Part shown: positions 37,083-51,002 of the stretch, in pieces
Layout of the letters: each line of letters begins with the position of its first letter
Numbering within the stretch: the stretch's first letter is position 1
Assembly (NCBI GenBank): GCA_009993635.1
Contig: JAACTC010000006.1
Span: 496,001-560,000 of the forward strand
Source of the DNA: Erythrobacter sp.
Lineage (GTDB): Bacteria > Pseudomonadota > Alphaproteobacteria > Sphingomonadales > Sphingomonadaceae
DNA: 64,000 nucleotides
Reading direction: 5' to 3'
Notes under the pieces: generated by a model
Told to the model about the DNA's origin: nothing
What the model saw: the letters and a program-made list of their open reading frames with translations, nothing else
Database searches by the model: none
Made by a program: the position numbers and the translations under genes

Positions 37083-37616
37083 TCAGGCCTTCGCAGCCTT
37101 TTCCTTGTTCGCCTTCGTACGAGCAGCTTTCTTCTCGTGCTCGGGCTGTGCGGCGGCGATCACTTCGACCTTGCCGCCGGCCTTTTCGACCGCTTCGATG
37201 GCGCCCTTGCTGGCGCCTGCGACCTTGAAGGTCACCTTGGAGGTCAGTTCACCCTTGCCGAGCAGGCGCACGCCGTCCTTGCCGCCACGGGCAAGCCCGG
37301 CAGCCTTGAGCGCGTCGTGATCGATGTCTTTCTTGGCGTCGATCTTCTTGGCGTCGATGAACTTCTGGACCATGCCCAGGTTCACTTCGGCAAAGTCCTT
37401 GCCGAACGGATTGTTGAAGCCGCGCTTCGGGATCCGCATGTGCAACGGCATCTGGCCGCCTTCGAAGCCCTTGATGGCCACGCCTTCGCGGCTCTTCTGG
37501 CCCTTCTGACCACGGGCGGCAGTCTTGCCCTTGCCCGAGCCGATACCCCGGCCGACGCGCATCCGCGACTTGCGGGCGCCTTCGTTATCTTTGATTTCGT
37601 TGAGTTTAAAAGCCAT
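37083..37616 (-). CDS. rplO: 50S ribosomal protein L15
   Basis: 177 residues. The Gly-rich basic N-terminus ([20 protein letters not shown]) threads through 23S rRNA, then [18 protein letters not shown] and the C-terminal globular part. The tail ([16 protein letters not shown]) is longer and more Lys/Ala-rich than in E. coli. It lies between rpmD and secY. Confidence 0.97.
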   Translation of the reverse strand: MAFKLNEIKDNEGARKSRMRVGRGIGSGKGKTAARGQKGQKSREGVAIKGFEGGQMPLHMRIPKRGFNNPFGKDFAEVNLGMVQKFIDAKKIDAKKDIDHDALKAAGLARGGKDGVRLLGKGELTSKVTFKVAGASKGAIEAVEKAGGKVEVIAAAQPEHEKKAARTKANKEKAAKA

Positions 37617-37712
37617 GATGCACTCGCTTTCGCTTTTCTTCGCGCTGATGAAAATGGAAACGGCCCGCTACTATGAGCGGGCCGCCGCCGTCAATTGCCG
37701 TGATGAAGGCGT

Positions 37713-37892
37713 TTAGCCTTCGACCACCTCGACCATGTGCGGCAGCTTGGCAATCGCGCCGCGCACTTCGGGGGTGTCTTCCAGTTCGACCACCCGGTGC
37801 ATCTTGCCCAGGCCAAGGCCGATCAGGATCTTCTTCTGGCTTTCGGGGCGCCGGATGGGCGAACCGATCTGCTTGAGCTTGATCTTTGCCAT
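37713..37892 (-). CDS. rpmD: 50S ribosomal protein L30
   Basis: 59 residues: [19 protein letters not shown] at the start, then [21 protein letters not shown] and the end [10 protein letters not shown]. It has the normal L30 size and fold pattern. It fills the gap between rpsE (37898) and rplO, its standard place in the spc operon. Confidence 0.95.
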   Translation of the reverse strand: MAKIKLKQIGSPIRRPESQKKILIGLGLGKMHRVVELEDTPEVRGAIAKLPHMVEVVEG

Positions 37893-37897
37893 GTCAG

Positions 37898-38758
37898 TTA
37901 CTCCACGACGGCCGCGGCATCGGCCTCGGCTTCCGCATCGCTCGCACCGCCACGCGACAGCAGGTCGGCAACCTTCTTGCCGCGCCGCTGCGCCACCGAC
38001 TTGGGCGAGCTTTGATCCTGCAACGCGTCGAACGTGGCACGGATCATGTTGTAGGGATTGGACGTACCGACCGACTTGGTCACGACGTCGGCCACGCCCA
38101 GGCTTTCGAACACGGCGCGCATCGGACCACCGGCGATGATGCCGGTACCCGGAGGCGCGGAGCGGACGGTCACCTTGCCGGCACCGAAACGGCCCTTGCC
38201 GTCATGGTGCAGCGTGCGGCCTTCCTTCAGCGCAACGCGGATCATGTGCTTGCGCGCAGCGGCCGAGGCCTTGCTGATCGCTTCGGGCACTTCGCGCGCC
38301 TTGCCGTGGCCGAAGCCGACGCGGCCCTGGCCATCGCCGACCACCACGAGAGCGGCGAAACCGAAACGCTTACCCCCCTTCACCGTCTTGGAGACGCGGT
38401 TGATGTGGACCAGCTTTTCGATGATTCCGTCGTCTTCTTCCTCGCGACGGCCACCGCGGCGGTTGTCGCGATCACGACCACCGCGACCACGGCCACCGCC
38501 GCCACGGTTATTGTCGCGGCCACCACGGCCCTGGCGTTCCTGCGGCTTGCCCTCGGCACCCTGTGCGGGGCTCTGGTTGTCCGCGGCTTCGGAAGGCGTG
38601 TCGGCGATCGCCGGTTCTTCCTTCTTCACCTCGGGACCGCTTTCGGCCTTGGCGACACCGGAGTCGGCCTGCGCTTTCGCGACCTCAGGGGTCTCGGGAA
38701 CGCCGGCCGCCTGCTCGGGCGCGTTTTCGGTGTTTTCGTTCTTCTCGTCAGCCATCAT
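37898..38758 (-). CDS. rpsE: 30S ribosomal protein S5 with long N-terminal extension
   Basis: 286 residues against about 166 in E. coli. The last ~175 residues are a normal S5: [40 protein letters not shown] (double-stranded RNA-binding part), and [17 protein letters not shown]. The first ~110 residues are an added disordered region: an acidic Ala/Pro/Glu part, then an Arg-Gly-rich part ([19 protein letters not shown]). Its start ATG overlaps the rplR stop (TGATGATG), so the extension is translated as part of the operon and not a false start. Its role is unknown. Confidence 0.95.
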   Translation of the reverse strand: MMADEKNENTENAPEQAAGVPETPEVAKAQADSGVAKAESGPEVKKEEPAIADTPSEAADNQSPAQGAEGKPQERQGRGGRDNNRGGGGRGRGGRDRDNRRGGRREEEDDGIIEKLVHINRVSKTVKGGKRFGFAALVVVGDGQGRVGFGHGKAREVPEAISKASAAARKHMIRVALKEGRTLHHDGKGRFGAGKVTVRSAPPGTGIIAGGPMRAVFESLGVADVVTKSVGTSNPYNMIRATFDALQDQSSPKSVAQRRGKKVADLLSRGGASDAEAEADAAAVVE

Positions 38759-39102
38759 CAGAACTCCAGCCCGCCTTCGCGGGCGGCATCGGCCAGCGCC
38801 TTGACGCGACCATGAAACAGGAACCCGCCGCGATCGAACACGACCGTGGTGACGCCCGCCTTCTTGGCGGCGTCGGCGATGCTCGAGCCGACCGTCTTGG
38901 CGGCATCGATGTTCGCGGTCGAGCCTTTCACGCCCAGCGTCGATGCGCTGGCGAGCGTCTTGCCCGCCGCATCGTCGATGATCTGCGCGTAGATGTGCTT
39001 GCCCGTGCGGTGGACCGACAGGCGGGGCTTGCCACCGGCGTGCTTGCGCAGCGCGCTGCGCACGCGTTGGCGGCGCCGTTCAAAGAGAGAAAGCTTTGCC
39101 AT
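38758..39102 (-). CDS. rplR: 50S ribosomal protein L18
   Basis: 114 residues with [20 protein letters not shown] at the start, [18 protein letters not shown], and the end [21 protein letters not shown]18 binds 5S rRNA. It is one base apart from rplF upstream and overlaps rpsE downstream, so spc genes here are tightly coupled. Confidence 0.97.
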   Translation of the reverse strand: MAKLSLFERRRQRVRSALRKHAGGKPRLSVHRTGKHIYAQIIDDAAGKTLASASTLGVKGSTANIDAAKTVGSSIADAAKKAGVTTVVFDRGGFLFHGRVKALADAAREGGLEF

Positions 39103-39103
39103 C

Positions 39104-39637
39104 TTACTTCTTCTTCCCTTCCTTGCGGAAGATATACTCGCCCTGGTACTTGATGCCCTTGCCCTTGTAAGGTTCGGGCTTGCGCCAGCGGCGGATTTCG
39201 GCGGCGAACTGGCCGACGGACTGCTTGTCGATCCCGCTGATGATCACCGTGGTCTGATCGGGCGTTTCCACCTTCAGGCCTTCGGGCACATCCAGGTCGA
39301 CATCGTGCGAATAGCCGAGCTGAAGCTTGAGCTTCTTGCCCTGCGCCGACGCACGGTAGCCGACACCGCTGATCTGCAGCGTCTTGGTGAAGCCATCGGT
39401 GACGCCTTCGACGAGGTTCGACACCATCGTGCGCTGCATACCCCAGTGGCTGCGGGCGGGCTTGGTATCATTGACCGGGTCGATGGCGATTTCGCCGTCT
39501 TCCAGCTTGTAGGAGACGAGATCCGACAGCCCCATGGTGAGCGTGCCCTTGGGGCCCTTCACCGACAGAACGCCGTTGTCGATCTTCGCCTCGACCCCGC
39601 TGGGGATCGCGACAGGTTTCTTGCCGATGCGGCTCAT
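39104..39637 (-). CDS. rplF: 50S ribosomal protein L6
   Basis: 177 residues: [31 protein letters not shown], the duplicated beta-alpha-beta domains, and the C-terminal signature [20 protein letters not shown]. It binds near the sarcin-ricin loop. It overlaps the rpsH stop by one base. Confidence 0.97.
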   Translation of the reverse strand: MSRIGKKPVAIPSGVEAKIDNGVLSVKGPKGTLTMGLSDLVSYKLEDGEIAIDPVNDTKPARSHWGMQRTMVSNLVEGVTDGFTKTLQISGVGYRASAQGKKLKLQLGYSHDVDLDVPEGLKVETPDQTTVIISGIDKQSVGQFAAEIRRWRKPEPYKGKGIKYQGEYIFRKEGKKK

Positions 39638-40032
39638 CAGAACACCTCCGCCAGCACTTCGCCACCGACGTTCTGGCTGCGAGCTTCCGCATCGGAAAGC
39701 ACGCCGCGCGGCGTCGAGACGATGGTAATGCCAAGGCCGTTGCGCACAGTCGGCAGCTCGCGGCTGGCCGAATAGATGCGGCGTCCCGGCTTGGACACGC
39801 GGGCAACATGCTTGATCGCAGGTTCGCCCTCGAAATATTTCAGTTCGATCCGCAGCGCCTTGTGCTTGCCGCTCTCGTCTTCGCTGTAGCCACGGATGTA
39901 GCCTTCGCGCTGAAGCACTTCGAGAACGTTTGCACGCAGCTTGGATGCGGGCGAAAGGACGGAATCCTTCTTCGCCTGCTGGCCGTTGCGGATGCGGGTG
40001 AGCATATCACCCAGGGGATCGGTCATCGCCAT
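39637..40032 (-). CDS. rpsH: 30S ribosomal protein S8
   Basis: 131 residues: [20 protein letters not shown], a [19 protein letters not shown] strand, and the C-terminal [22 protein letters not shown] 40032 has an AGGA seven bases ahead; the second ATG at 40026 is the alternative. In E. coli S8 represses the spc operon by binding its mRNA near rplE. Confidence 0.97.
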   Translation of the reverse strand: MAMTDPLGDMLTRIRNGQQAKKDSVLSPASKLRANVLEVLQREGYIRGYSEDESGKHKALRIELKYFEGEPAIKHVARVSKPGRRIYSASRELPTVRNGLGITIVSTPRGVLSDAEARSQNVGGEVLAEVF

Positions 40033-40042
40033 TGTCTAATCC

Positions 40043-40348
40043 TCACCAGCTCGACTTGGTCAGGCCGGGGATCAGGCCCTTGTTGCCCAGATCCCGCAGC
40101 TCGATGCGGTTGATGCCGAACTTGCGGTAGTAGCCGCGCGGGCGGCCGGTGGTGGAACAGCGGTTGCGCACCCGGGTCGGGTTCGCATTGCGCGGAAGTT
40201 CTGCCATCTTCAGACGCGCCATAAGCCGTTCGCCTTCGTCGAGCGACTTGTCGTCGGCAATCGCCTTCAGCTTCGCGTACTTATCCGCGTATTGCTTGAC
40301 GAGCTTCTTGCGACGCTCGTTCTTGTTGATGGAACTCAGTTTCGCCAT
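40043..40348 (-). CDS. rpsN: 30S ribosomal protein S14 (zinc-free type)
   Basis: 101 residues: [59 protein letters not shown]. The long form without the CxxC pairs is the zinc-independent S14. It lies between rplE and rpsH, as usual. Confidence 0.97.
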   Translation of the reverse strand: MAKLSSINKNERRKKLVKQYADKYAKLKAIADDKSLDEGERLMARLKMAELPRNANPTRVRNRCSTTGRPRGYYRKFGINRIELRDLGNKGLIPGLTKSSW

Positions 40349-40372
40349 TGGACTTAAGCTCTCCTCAGCGGC

Positions 40373-40957
40373 TTACGCCGCTTCCTTCTCTTCGTCGGCC
40401 TTTGCTTCGGCCGGGAACGGGAAACCGAACAGGCGCAGCAGTTCGCGCGCTTCTTCGTCGGTCTTCGCGGTGGTGGTCACGATGATATCCATGCCCCGGA
40501 CCTTCTCGATCTGGTCGTACGAGATTTCGGGGAAGATGATCTGCTCTTTCAGGCCCATGGCGTAGTTGCCACGGCCGTCGAAGCTCTTCGGGTTCAGGCC
40601 ACGGAAGTCGCGGATGCGCGGCATCGCGATCGTCACAAGACGATCGAGGAATTCGTACATCCGGTCGCGGCGCAGATTGACCTTGCAGCCGATCGGCATG
40701 CCGTCGCGCAGCTTGAACTGTGCAATCGACTTCTTGGCCTTGGTGATGACGGGCTTCTGGCCCGCGATCAGCGCCATTTCCTCGGCTGCGGTCTGGACCT
40801 TCTTCTTGTCCTGGCTCGCCTCGCCCACACCCATGTTGAGCGTGATCTTCTCGAGCTTGGGGACCTGAAGGCGGTTCGTGTAGCCGAACTTTTCGGTCAT
40901 GGCCTTGACGATTTCGTTGTCGTACTTGGCCTTCATGCGGGGCGTGTAATCAGCCAT
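40373..40957 (-). CDS. rplE: 50S ribosomal protein L5
   Basis: 194 residues from ATG 40957, which overlaps the end of rplX by eight bases. Key segments are [53 protein letters not shown], and the end [21 protein letters not shown]5 binds 5S rRNA and forms the contact with S13. The C-terminus adds a short acidic tail ([12 protein letters not shown]). Confidence 0.97.
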   Translation of the reverse strand: MADYTPRMKAKYDNEIVKAMTEKFGYTNRLQVPKLEKITLNMGVGEASQDKKKVQTAAEEMALIAGQKPVITKAKKSIAQFKLRDGMPIGCKVNLRRDRMYEFLDRLVTIAMPRIRDFRGLNPKSFDGRGNYAMGLKEQIIFPEISYDQIEKVRGMDIIVTTTAKTDEEARELLRLFGFPFPAEAKADEEKEAA

Positions 40958-41270
40958 CGATGGTCTCCCCCGATTTGACGGCGACGCGCACTTTCTTGCC
41001 GTCGCGCTCTTCAATGCGCACGCGGGTGGGCTTGCCGTCCTTGGGATCGGCAACCGCCACCTTGGCGATGTGCATCGGTGCTTCCATGCGATCGATGCCG
41101 CCTTGCGGATTGCTCTGCGACGGCTTGCGGTGACGGGCGATCATGTTGACGCCTTCCACCACGACCTTGCCGTCCTTCGGCAGGACCTTGGCGACCGTAC
41201 CGGTCTTGCCCTTGTCCTTGCCCGAAAGCACGACGACGCTGTCGCCCTTCTTGATCTTTGCCATTCCCAT
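40950..41270 (-). CDS. rplX: 50S ribosomal protein L24
   Basis: 106 residues with the KOW motif [18 protein letters not shown] at the start, [19 protein letters not shown], and [18 protein letters not shown] at the end. Start taken at ATG 41270: AGG seven bases ahead and its A shared with the rplN stop (TGATG). L24 is an assembly initiator. Confidence 0.96.
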   Translation of the reverse strand: MGMAKIKKGDSVVVLSGKDKGKTGTVAKVLPKDGKVVVEGVNMIARHRKPSQSNPQGGIDRMEAPMHIAKVAVADPKDGKPTRVRIEERDGKKVRVAVKSGETIDG

Positions 41271-41638
41271 CACAGCACCTCCGGTGCGAGCGAGATGATC
41301 TTCATAAAGCCGCGGCCGCGCAGTTCGCGCACCACCGGGCCGAAGATACGGGTGCCGATCGGCTCCTCGCTCTTGTTCACGAGAACCGCGGCGTTCGAAT
41401 CGAAGCGGATCACGCTGCCATCGGGGCGGCGGACATCCTTCTTGGTGCGCACGATCACCGCACGGTGCACGTCGCCCTTCTTCACTTTCGCGCGCGGCTG
41501 GGCTTCCTTCACGGAAACCACGATCACGTCGCCGACGCTCGCGAACCGACGCTTCGAGCCGCCCAGCACCTTGATGCACTGGACGCGCTTGGCGCCGCTG
41601 TTGTCCGCGACGTCGAGATTGGACTGCATCTGGATCAT
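41270..41638 (-). CDS. rplN: 50S ribosomal protein L14
   Basis: 122 residues: [39 protein letters not shown], and the end [20 protein letters not shown]. It has the canonical length. It is the first gene after a 126-base gap from rpsQ and couples into rplX. Confidence 0.97.
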   Translation of the reverse strand: MIQMQSNLDVADNSGAKRVQCIKVLGGSKRRFASVGDVIVVSVKEAQPRAKVKKGDVHRAVIVRTKKDVRRPDGSVIRFDSNAAVLVNKSEEPIGTRIFGPVVRELRGRGFMKIISLAPEVL

Positions 41639-41764
41639 CGATCCGGTTCCTTCACTCTAGTCTGGCCGTTTCACAGGCGGGGAAGTCTCATCCCCACTCA
41701 GTCCTGCAAAACGACCTGGTTGGCTTGCCAAAACCAGTCTGGCAGTTCCGAAAATACGTCTGCG

Positions 41765-42064
41765 TCAGCTCGTGCTGGCGTCGGCCGCTTCGACATCCAG
41801 GTCGGCTTCCACCGCCTGCACACCGCCCGCGACGACCCGGTCCTTCACGGCCCAGGTCTTGGTCTTCGAGATCGGCCTGGTTTCCTCGATCCGCACGACG
41901 TCACCGAGCTCGTACTCGTTCTTTTCGTCATGGGCGTGGTACTTCTTCGAACGACGGATGATCTTCCCGTACAGCGGGTGCTTCACCTTGCGTTCGACCA
42001 GCACGGTCACGGTCTTGTCGGTCTTTGTGGAGGTGACCGTTCCGATAAGGATACGCTTGGGCAT
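41765..42064 (-). CDS. rpsQ: 30S ribosomal protein S17
   Basis: 99 residues: [45 protein letters not shown] (split by the loop), [20 protein letters not shown]. The last ~20 residues are an acidic Ala-rich tail ([15 protein letters not shown]) not in E. coli. S17 is a primary 16S binder. Overall place after rpmC is normal. Confidence 0.96.
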   Translation of the reverse strand: MPKRILIGTVTSTKTDKTVTVLVERKVKHPLYGKIIRRSKKYHAHDEKNEYELGDVVRIEETRPISKTKTWAVKDRVVAGGVQAVEADLDVEAADASTS

Positions 42065-42074
42065 GGTCTACTCC

Positions 42075-42290
42075 TCAGGCCTTGCTTTTTGCGGCAGCGG
42101 CGCGGGTGCGCTCGTTCTGCAGCGTCTTGATACGCGCGATTGTACGGCGGACTTCCTGCACGCGAGCGGGACGCTCGAGCTGGTTGGTCGCGGCCTGAAA
42201 GCGCAGGTTGAAGGCTTCGCGCTTGAGCTCGGTGAGCTCGGCGGTCAGCTGGTCGTCGCTCTTCTGGCGAAGGTCTTCGGTGTTGGTCAC
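42075..42290 (-). CDS. rpmC: 50S ribosomal protein L29
   Basis: 71 residues forming a helical hairpin: [59 protein letters not shown]. It lies at the exit of the peptide tunnel. It is adjacent to rplP with no gap (L16 stops at 42291). Confidence 0.96.
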   Translation of the reverse strand: MTNTEDLRQKSDDQLTAELTELKREAFNLRFQAATNQLERPARVQEVRRTIARIKTLQNERTRAAAAKSKA

Positions 42291-42725
42291 TTATTCGCCT
42301 TTCAGATGCGACTGGTCGCCGAGCCGTGCGACAACCTTGGTCTTGATTGGCAGCTTCATGGCGGCGCGTTCGAACGCTTCGGCGGCCAGCGGACCGGACA
42401 CGCCGTCAAGCTCGAACAGGATGCGGCCCGGCTTAACGCGAGCGGCCCAGTATTCGACCGAGCCCTTGCCCTTACCCTGCCGGACTTCGGCGGGCTTCTT
42501 CGACACCGGCACATCGGGGAACACGCGGATCCAGAGGCGCCCCTGGCGCTTCATGTGACGCGTGATCGCACGGCGCGCGGCCTCGATCTGGCGGGCGGTG
42601 ATACGCTCAGGCTCCAGGGCCTTCAGGCCGTAGGACCCGAAGTTCAGTTCGGTACCGCCCTTGGCATTGCCATGGATCCGGCCCTTGAAAGCCTTGCGAT
42701 ACTTGGTTCGTTTGGGTTGCAGCAT
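42291..42725 (-). CDS. rplP: 50S ribosomal protein L16
   Basis: 144 residues: [60 protein letters not shown], and MGKGKGS-like [19 protein letters not shown], which reaches the peptidyl transferase area. It has normal length and place. Confidence 0.97.
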   Translation of the reverse strand: MLQPKRTKYRKAFKGRIHGNAKGGTELNFGSYGLKALEPERITARQIEAARRAITRHMKRQGRLWIRVFPDVPVSKKPAEVRQGKGKGSVEYWAARVKPGRILFELDGVSGPLAAEAFERAAMKLPIKTKVVARLGDQSHLKGE

Positions 42726-42746
42726 GGTTCTTTCCTAATCCTGCAA

Positions 42747-43442
42747 TCAGCGCGCCGGGCGCACACCGGAGGTCTGAGCCTCCATCATCAGGCGGTCCTG
42801 CGCGGTCGGATCGTGTGCCAGGATCTCACCTTTGAAGATCCAGCACTTGATGCCGATGATCCCGTAGGCGGTCAGCGCCTCGGCTTCGGCATAGTCGACA
42901 TTGGCGCGCAGCGTGTGGAGCGGAACGCGGCCTTCGCGATACCATTCCACGCGGGCGATTTCGGCACCGCCCAGGCGGCCGCCGCACACGATCTTGATGC
43001 CTTCGGCACCCAGACGCAGAGCGGACTGCACGGCGCGCTTCATCGCACGGCGGAAGGCCACACGGCGCACCAGCTGGTCGGCAATGCCCTGCGCGACGAG
43101 CTTGGCATCGATTTCCGGCTTGCGGATCTCGACGATGTTCAGCTTCACTTCGCTCGCGGTCATGCGGGCAAGCTTGGTGCGCAGCTTTTCGATGTCTGCG
43201 CCCTTCTTGCCGATGATCACACCGGGACGCGCAGCATAGATCGAGATGCGGCACAGCTTGGCCGGACGTTCGATCACCACCTTCGAGATCGCGGCCTGCG
43301 GCAGCGATTCGACGATGTACTTGCGGATCTCGATGTCTTCCTTGAGCAGCTTGGCATAGTCGCGCCCTTCGGCGTACCAGCGGCTGTCCCAGGTGCGGTT
43401 GATCTGCAGGCGCAGACCGATCGGATTGCTCTTCTGACCCAT
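42747..43442 (-). CDS. rpsC: 30S ribosomal protein S3
   Basis: 231 residues: [20 protein letters not shown], a KH domain around [20 protein letters not shown] (the GxxG loop is GKKG), [20 protein letters not shown], and the C-terminal [20 protein letters not shown]. It forms the mRNA entry site with S4 and S5. It abuts rplV. Confidence 0.97.
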   Translation of the reverse strand: MGQKSNPIGLRLQINRTWDSRWYAEGRDYAKLLKEDIEIRKYIVESLPQAAISKVVIERPAKLCRISIYAARPGVIIGKKGADIEKLRTKLARMTASEVKLNIVEIRKPEIDAKLVAQGIADQLVRRVAFRRAMKRAVQSALRLGAEGIKIVCGGRLGGAEIARVEWYREGRVPLHTLRANVDYAEAEALTAYGIIGIKCWIFKGEILAHDPTAQDRLMMEAQTSGVRPAR

Positions 43443-43443
43443 C

Positions 43444-43821
43444 TTATGCGTCCTCGGCTTCGCGTACGACGATGCGCAGGCGGCTGAAGGGCTTCAGGAT
43501 GCGGGTCGACTTACCGCGACCGCGCGTGTGAAACCGCTTCATGGTGATCGACTTGCCCACGCTCGCTTCGGCGACGATCAGCGCGTCGACGTCGAGATCG
43601 TGGTTGTTCTCGGCATTGGCGATCGCGGAGGCGAGCACCTTGCTGGCGTCCTTGGCCATCGCCTTCTTCGAAAAGGCGAGGATGTTCATCGCCTCTTCCG
43701 CCTTCTTGCCGCGGATCAGCGCGGCAACGAGGTTCAGCTTCTGGGCCGACCCACGGATCGTGGTGCCAACAGCCAGCGCCTCGTTATCGGCGACGCGGCG
43801 GGGAGCTTTCTGCTTGCTCAT
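43444..43821 (-). CDS. rplV: 50S ribosomal protein L22
   Basis: 125 residues from ATG 43821, which overlaps the rpsS stop by one base. Contains [40 protein letters not shown] and the tunnel-lining hairpin up to [16 protein letters not shown]. The macrolide-sensitive loop looks ordinary. Confidence 0.96.
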   Translation of the reverse strand: MSKQKAPRRVADNEALAVGTTIRGSAQKLNLVAALIRGKKAEEAMNILAFSKKAMAKDASKVLASAIANAENNHDLDVDALIVAEASVGKSITMKRFHTRGRGKSTRILKPFSRLRIVVREAEDA

Positions 43822-44096
43822 CAGCGCTTGCCTTTCTTGTCGGCGGCGTGACCCGGGAAGGTGCGCGTGGGCGCGAACTCGCCGAGCTTGTGGCCGACCA
43901 TCTCTTCGGAGACGGATACGGGGATAAACTTGTGGCCGTTGTAGACGTTGAACGTCAGCCCAACGAACTGCGGCAGGATGGTGGAGCGGCGCGACCAGGT
44001 CTTGATCGGCGCGGTGCTGGTCTTTTCCTGTGCGTCCTCGGCCTTCTTGAGAAGGCTGAGTTCCACAAACGGACCTTTCCAAACGGAACGTGCCAT
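43821..44096 (-). CDS. rpsS: 30S ribosomal protein S19
   Basis: 91 residues from ATG 44096: [71 protein letters not shown] longer frame upstream overlaps rplB and is not protein-like. S19 pairs with S13 at the head of the small subunit. Confidence 0.96.
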   Translation of the reverse strand: MARSVWKGPFVELSLLKKAEDAQEKTSTAPIKTWSRRSTILPQFVGLTFNVYNGHKFIPVSVSEEMVGHKLGEFAPTRTFPGHAADKKGKR

Positions 44097-44104
44097 TGCT
44101 GCGA

Positions 44105-44941
44105 TTACCTCTTCTTCTTCGCGTGGCGCGAACGGATGATCATCTTGTCCGTCTGCTTGTTCTTGCGGGTACGGGCACCCTTGGTCGGCTTGCCCCACGG
44201 GGTCACCGGATGGCGGCCACCGCTGGTCTTGCCTTCACCACCGCCATGGGGGTGATCGACCGGGTTCTTCGCGACACCGCGCGTCAGCGGACGACGGCCC
44301 TTCCAGCGGGTGCGTCCCGCCTTACCGAAGTTCTGGTTCTGGTTGTCCGGGTTCGAAACCGCACCGACCGTACCCATGCAATCGGCGCGCAGGTAACGCT
44401 GCTCACCAGAGTTCAGGCGAACGATCACCATGCCGCGGTCGCGACCGACCAGCTGCACGTAGGCACCTGCCGAACGGGCGATCTGCCCACCCTTGCCCGG
44501 CTTCATCTCCACATTGTGGATGATGGTGCCGACCGGCATGTTGCCCAGCGGCATCGCATTGCCCGGCTTGGTATCGACACGCTCGCCCGCGATCACCTTG
44601 TCGCCAACGGCGAGGCGCTGCGGCGCGATGATGTAGGCCAGCTCTTCGTCGGCATACTTGATCAGCGCAATGAAGGCAGTGCGGTTGGGATCGTACTCGA
44701 TCCGCTCCACGGTGCCTTCCACGTCCCACTTGCGGCGCTTGAAGTCGATATAGCGATACTTCTGCTTGTGGCCGCCCGCGATACCGCGGCTGGTAACGTG
44801 ACCCTTGTTGTTACGCCCACCGGTCTTGCGCTTGCCTTCGGTAAGCGCCTTCACCGGCTTGCCCTTGTAGAGCCCGGACTTGTCGACCAGGATCAGGCCG
44901 CGACGGGCCGGACTGGTCGGTTTGTAATTCTTGAGTGCCAT
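44105..44941 (-). CDS. rplB: 50S ribosomal protein L2
   Basis: 278 residues: [60 protein letters not shown], and the C-terminal [20 protein letters not shown], whose His-rich loop is near the peptidyl transferase centre. Normal length. Eight bases separate it from rpsS. Confidence 0.97.
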   Translation of the reverse strand: MALKNYKPTSPARRGLILVDKSGLYKGKPVKALTEGKRKTGGRNNKGHVTSRGIAGGHKQKYRYIDFKRRKWDVEGTVERIEYDPNRTAFIALIKYADEELAYIIAPQRLAVGDKVIAGERVDTKPGNAMPLGNMPVGTIIHNVEMKPGKGGQIARSAGAYVQLVGRDRGMVIVRLNSGEQRYLRADCMGTVGAVSNPDNQNQNFGKAGRTRWKGRRPLTRGVAKNPVDHPHGGGEGKTSGGRHPVTPWGKPTKGARTRKNKQTDKMIIRSRHAKKKR

Positions 44942-44958
44942 GGTTCTGTCCTAGCTCC

Positions 44959-45267
44959 TCAGATGCCGCTCGTGACGTCGATGGAATCGCCGTCCTTGAG
45001 GGTCACGATCGCCTTCTTCACGTCGGTGCGCTTGTAGGGCTTGCCCCGCCAACGCTTGGTCTTGCCCTTGGTGACAATGGTGTTCACCGCGGTGACCTTC
45101 ACGTCGAACAACGCTTCGACCGCTTCGCGGATCTGCGGCTTCGTCGAGTCATTCGCGACCTTGAACACGACCGCATTGTTTTCCGAGGCGAGAGTGCTCT
45201 TCTCGGTGATGTGCGGTGCGAGGATCACGTCGTAGTGCCGCGCGTCGATTTCCTGCTTCTTAGCCAT
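44959..45267 (-). CDS. rplW: 50S ribosomal protein L23
   Basis: 102 residues: [61 protein letters not shown]23 docks trigger factor and the signal recognition particle at the tunnel exit. Its start overlaps the end of rplD by eight bases. Confidence 0.97.
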   Translation of the reverse strand: MAKKQEIDARHYDVILAPHITEKSTLASENNAVVFKVANDSTKPQIREAVEALFDVKVTAVNTIVTKGKTKRWRGKPYKRTDVKKAIVTLKDGDSIDVTSGI

Positions 45268-45883
45268 TGAAGCGCGCCTCCAGCTTTTCGACCGCGTCCT
45301 TGGTGAGGACCAGCGTGTCGTGCTTCAGGATGTCGTAGACGTTGGCGCCCATCGCCGGCATCACGTTGATGCCGGGCAGGTTGCCCGCTGCCAGACGGAA
45401 GCTGTCGTTCACGGCGTCACCGTCGATGAACAGCACCTTGCCGTTGTAACCGGCCTTGTCGAACTGGCCCTTGAGCGCCTTGGTCTTGGCGTCCTTCAGC
45501 TCCAGGCTGTCAACGATCACCAGGCCGCTCTTGGCCTTGCTCGACAGCGCCATGCGCAGGCCGAGCGAACGGATCTTCTTGTTCAGCGAAGGATTGAAGT
45601 CGCGCTTGCGCGCACCGTGCGCCTTACCACCACCGATGAAGATCGGGGCGCCACGATCGCCGTGACGTGCACCGCCCGAACCCTTCTGGCGACCGAACTT
45701 CTTGCCGGTGCGGGCCACGTCCGAACGCTCACGCGTCGGGCGGGCGGTCGCACGGCGCTTTTCCAGCTGCCACGTGACGACGCGATGGAGGATGTCGGCG
45801 CGGGGCTCGACACCGAACACGGCATCGCTCAGCTCCATGTCGCCGGCCTTGCCGCCGTCGATTTTCTGTACCGCGATCTTCAC
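45260..45883 (-). CDS. rplD: 50S ribosomal protein L4
   Basis: 207 residues: an extended loop with [20 protein letters not shown] and [20 protein letters not shown] that enters the peptide tunnel, [20 protein letters not shown], and [14 protein letters not shown] at the end. In E. coli L4 represses the S10 operon by binding its leader. Confidence 0.97.
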   Translation of the reverse strand: MKIAVQKIDGGKAGDMELSDAVFGVEPRADILHRVVTWQLEKRRATARPTRERSDVARTGKKFGRQKGSGGARHGDRGAPIFIGGGKAHGARKRDFNPSLNKKIRSLGLRMALSSKAKSGLVIVDSLELKDAKTKALKGQFDKAGYNGKVLFIDGDAVNDSFRLAAGNLPGINVMPAMGANVYDILKHDTLVLTKDAVEKLEARFNG

Positions 45884-45885
45884 GA

Positions 45886-46722
45886 TCAGGACTCCTTGCC
45901 TTCGGTGCCGTCGGTCTCTGCGCCGGCATCCTGCTGCTGCATCAGCTTTTCCTGCTGCTCGGGCGTCACCTCGGTGTGCACCTCGTGCTCCGCCGCGCTT
46001 TCGACCAGGCCGGCATCGGCCTCATCATGGTCGATCTTGTCGGCGTTGCGACGCAGCGCACCGGGGAACGGCGCATCTTCGGGCATCGGGAACTTCACCG
46101 CGTCGGCCACCAGCATCCAGCTGTTCTTCGCCCCGGGCACGGAGCCCTTGACGAAGATCAGGCCACGCTCGGAGTCCGTACGGACGATTTCGAGGTTCTG
46201 CTGCGTGCGCTGGCGGTCACCCATGTGGCCGGCCATCTTCTTGTTCTTGAAGACGCGACCCGGATCCTGGCGGTTACCGGTCGAACCATGCGAACGGTGC
46301 GACAGCGAAACGCCGTGCGTTGCGCGCAGACCGCCGAAGTTCCAACGCTTCATCGCACCGGCAAAACCCTTGCCCTGCGTGTAGCCGGTCACATCGACCT
46401 TCTGGCCGGCGACGAAATGTTCGGCGATAATCGTCGCGCCGACGGGAAGGAGACCTTCCTCGTTCTCGACACGGAATTCCGCGACCTTCATCTTCAGGCC
46501 AACTTCCGCCTTCGCGAATGCTTCGCGCTGCGGCTTGTTCACGTTCTTCTGCTTTGCCTCACCCGAGCCGACCTGAACGGACCAGTAGCCGTCGCGGTCT
46601 GCGGTGCGGGTGCCGGTGACCTGGCAGCCTTCCAGGGCGAGAACGGTCACGGGTACGTGCCGTCCGTCTTCCTGGAACAGGCGGGTCATTCCGACCTTCT
46701 TGGCGATTACGCCAGTGCGCAT
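45886..46722 (-). CDS. rplC: 50S ribosomal protein L3
   Basis: 278 residues from ATG 46722: [80 protein letters not shown]. After the normal C-terminus ([20 protein letters not shown]) there are ~55 extra acidic, Gln/Glu-rich residues ending GTEGKES. The extension is uncommon outside this group of bacteria; role unknown. Confidence 0.96.
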   Translation of the reverse strand: MRTGVIAKKVGMTRLFQEDGRHVPVTVLALEGCQVTGTRTADRDGYWSVQVGSGEAKQKNVNKPQREAFAKAEVGLKMKVAEFRVENEEGLLPVGATIIAEHFVAGQKVDVTGYTQGKGFAGAMKRWNFGGLRATHGVSLSHRSHGSTGNRQDPGRVFKNKKMAGHMGDRQRTQQNLEIVRTDSERGLIFVKGSVPGAKNSWMLVADAVKFPMPEDAPFPGALRRNADKIDHDEADAGLVESAAEHEVHTEVTPEQQEKLMQQQDAGAETDGTEGKES

Positions 46723-46990
46723 CGTAAAACTCCTAAACAGAGGCACCCCGGCCCATCCGAGGTGCGTGACGGGCCGGTTTCAACCGACCCCAGCCCGAGT
46801 TGTGATGCATCGCCCCGTCCGGGCTGATTGCGCGCCTTCGAAGAGGAGCGCGAGACGGGAGACGCAGCCCGGAGCGATGCTCCGGCGGTATCTCTATGTC
46901 TTGCCCGGTCTTGCGACCCGGCGGGGCCATAAAGCGCCCCAAACTGCCCCGCCCACTTAACGTCCGGCGGGAGGACGGAAACCGTGTGGC
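46723..46990. other. structured intergenic region between rpsJ and rplC
   Basis: On the minus strand it has GGGGCGCTTTATGGCCCC and, right after, CCGGGTCGCAAGACCGG (7-bp stem, GCAA loop), then GC-rich runs up to the rplC Shine-Dalgarno. It could be an attenuator or a translational control leader. No gene seen. Confidence 0.45.
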
Positions 46991-47302
46991 TCAGGCCAGC
47001 TTGATTTCGACGTTCACGCCCGCGGCGAGATCGAGCTTCATCAGCGCATCGACCGTCTGGGCGTTGGGCTGCACGATGTCCAGCAGCCGCTTGTAGGTGC
47101 GCACCTCGAACTGCTCGCGCGACTTCTTGTCGATGTGCGGGCCGCGGTTCACGGTGAACTTCTCAATGCGCGTCGGCAGAGGAATGGGTCCACGAATAAG
47201 CGCGCCGGTACGACGTGCGGTTTCCGCGATCTCACCCGTTGCCTGGTCGAGCACGCGGTGATCGAAGGCCTTGAGGCGAATGCGGATATTCTGTGCGTCC
47301 AT
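46991..47302 (-). CDS. rpsJ: 30S ribosomal protein S10
   Basis: 103 residues: [60 protein letters not shown]. Also the NusE antitermination factor. It is separated from rplC by 268 bases, much more than usual, with several hairpins in between. Confidence 0.97.
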   Translation of the reverse strand: MDAQNIRIRLKAFDHRVLDQATGEIAETARRTGALIRGPIPLPTRIEKFTVNRGPHIDKKSREQFEVRTYKRLLDIVQPNAQTVDALMKLDLAAGVNVEIKLA

Positions 47303-47351
47303 GTCCTAGTCTACCGATGCGAAAGAGCCAAGGAGAGGCCGGTGCCTCCCC

Positions 47352-47400
47352 GAAAAATAAAGAACCGCCCCACCAAACCGAAGTTTTCGGTGAGGGGCGG
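47352..47400 (-). terminator. intrinsic terminator or attenuator between tuf and rpsJ
   Basis: Minus strand CCGCCCCTCACCGAAAAC..., with CCGCCCC (complement of 47394-47400) pairing to GGGGCGG (complement of 47365-47371) and inner ACCGAA/TTCGGT pairing. TTCTTTATTTTT follows. It should end much of the str-part message after tuf, leaving rpsJ onward to read-through or its own promoter. Confidence 0.75.
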
Positions 47401-47415
47401 CCCTCGTGAAATCTG

Positions 47416-47444
47416 ACCGGCGGGGAATCGAATCCCCCGCCGGT
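47416..47444 (-). repeat. strong hairpin just after tuf
   Basis: Perfect 10-bp stem ACCGGCGGGG/CCCCGCCGGT around a loop of nine bases, 14 bases past the tuf stop and ahead of the terminator. The loop recalls a tRNA T-arm by chance; there is no tRNA body around it. Confidence 0.55.
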
Positions 47445-47457
47445 GCAGGCGCCTATA

Positions 47458-48648
<1,191 letters not shown>

Positions 48649-48744
48649 TGTCTCTCAATACCTCTGTCTTAAAATATGGATTTCTGCGGGGAAAAGGCGG
48701 CGCCCGCGCAAAATCAGGCGCCGCCCCTAGACCTATCGCTCGCC

Positions 48745-50877
<2,133 letters not shown>

Positions 50878-51002
50878 TGTCAATTCCTCGGAAAAAAATC
50901 GGAGTGAGGGGGAAAGCCTTCGGGAAAGCCACCCCCATATGGGGATTTGTGTGACCGGTTGAAGACGCGCCACCGCTCGGGCGGCGCGCCCTGCCCCGTA
51001 TC

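Noticed and set aside
47416..47444. Possible tRNA because the loop resembles a T-arm (GGGAATCGAATCCC)
   Set aside because: No acceptor, D or anticodon arms fit around it; the 10-bp stem is too long and the context is the tuf 3' end.
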